Made by a program: the position numbers and the translations under genes
Source: Nitriliruptoraceae bacterium
GTDB taxonomy: Bacteria; Actinomycetota; Nitriliruptoria; Nitriliruptorales; Nitriliruptoraceae
Assembly (NCBI GenBank): GCA_018401275.1
Contig: JAGYKW010000003.1
Span: 62,001 to 126,000 of the forward strand
Direction of reading: 5' to 3'
Length of the DNA stretch: 64,000 nt
Notes under the pieces: generated by a model
Told to the model about the DNA's origin: nothing
The model's input: only the letters and a program-made list of their open reading frames with translations
Databases searched by the model: none
Shown: positions 63,756 through 64,000 of the stretch, one piece after another
Layout: every line of letters begins with the position of its first letter
Position numbering within the stretch: the first letter of the stretch is position 1

Positions 63756-64000
63756 CAGCGGTCCTCCTCGGAGCTCGTGGCCGTCCGGCCGTGGTAGCGG
63801 TTCTGCGTCGCCTCGAGCCCCTCGGTGAGGAGCGTGGACACCGCCTCGGCAGCGGTGGTGAGCACCGTAGCGACGACCCCGCGTTCTCCGGCCGAGAACG
63901 GCCGCAGCACGTGGTCGGCGGCCGGCGAGTTCCCCGGCGGGCGTCCGACGCCGACCCGGACCCGCAGGTAGTCGGTCGTCCCGAGCGCCCGGTCGAGGTC
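63755..64000 (-). CDS. pth: Peptidyl-tRNA hydrolase, C-terminal part (cut by window edge)
   Basis: The last 81 residues of Pth, which recycles peptidyl-tRNA released during translation. The visible YLRVRVGVGRPPGNSPAADH and VLRPFSAGE match the C-terminal third of the family, including the loop after the catalytic region; the start and active-site His lie outside the window. The stop TGA (63755-63757) overlaps the DUF4191 ATG by one base. M. tuberculosis pth (Rv1014c) is likewise near mfd. Confidence 0.9.
   Translation of the reverse strand, partial: DLDRALGTTDYLRVRVGVGRPPGNSPAADHVLRPFSAGERGVVATVLTTAAEAVSTLLTEGLEATQNRYHGRTATSSEEDR

Overview
This is a very GC-rich actinobacterial chromosome segment with densely packed genes. 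The lineage signatures are a WhiB regulator, fused FbiC, TIGR03089, DUF501, DUF4191, an acyl-CoA carboxylase epsilon subunit and mycobacterial-type gene order. No insertion sequence, prophage, integrase or CRISPR array was seen. Mycolate genes are absent and gene order differs in detail from Mycobacterium and Streptomyces, so a deeper-branching actinobacterium is possible, but the sequence alone does not fix the class.

Layout. (1) 1-10.4 kb: a glycosyltransferase cut by the left edge, whiB, an ECF sigma factor, and a coenzyme F420 block (fbiC coupled to an FrhB-like iron-sulfur flavoprotein, then divergent fbiA-fbiB), ending with a purine permease. (2) 10.4-20 kb: a minus-strand cell-wall operon of two glycosyltransferases, an NDP-sugar pyrophosphorylase, rmlD-rmlB-rmlA and two LCP-type proteins (one apparently catalytically dead), with divergent TIGR03089. 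(3) 20-30 kb: acyl-CoA metabolism: acyl-CoA dehydrogenase, an unknown gene, birA, accD-accE, two cupredoxin lipoproteins, the biotin-carrying carboxylase subunit, and a methylmalonyl-CoA-mutase-type large subunit. Order in (1)-(3) broadly follows M. tuberculosis Rv3260c-Rv3285. (4) 30-36.4 kb: sdhB, sdhA, sdhC, trpS, mdh, and a methyltransferase. (5) 36.4-39.8 kb: folD, purH, purN and a class-I tRNA with anticodon UAA. (6) 39.8-47.3 kb: phosphate regulon: arsC, phoU, phoB-phoR and pstSCAB with PHO-box-like repeats. (7) 47.3-55.1 kb: Nudix-YjeF fusion, ppx, DUF501, S1 protein, ftsB, eno, a small membrane protein, mazG and a parvulin lipoprotein. (8) 55.2-64 kb: Fur-family regulator, znuB and znuC, xthA, an MFS transporter, mfd, DUF4191, and pth cut by the right edge. 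Regions (7)-(8) share most neighbours with M. tuberculosis Rv1014c-Rv1026.

Working together: BirA biotinylates the carboxylase alpha subunit, which with AccD and AccE would carboxylate propionyl- or acetyl-CoA; the mutase would convert methylmalonyl-CoA to succinyl-CoA, feeding the adjacent succinate dehydrogenase and malate dehydrogenase. FolD provides the one-carbon units used by PurN and PurH. The Pst transporter, PhoU and PhoB-PhoR form a complete phosphate sensing and uptake set. Stop and start codons overlap by 4 bp (ATGA or GTGA) at most operon junctions, indicating translational coupling.

The most unusual points are the short-variable-loop tRNA(UAA), a perfect 37-nt palindrome just inside pstC, a PHO-box promoter facing antisense to phoU, a coupled chain of tiny leader ORFs before the MFS gene, the Nudix-YjeF fusion and the degenerate LCP paralogue. 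Gene starts were chosen from ribosome binding sites and overlaps; where the longest open frame was not used, the entry says so. No gene-free stretch exceeds 300 bp.
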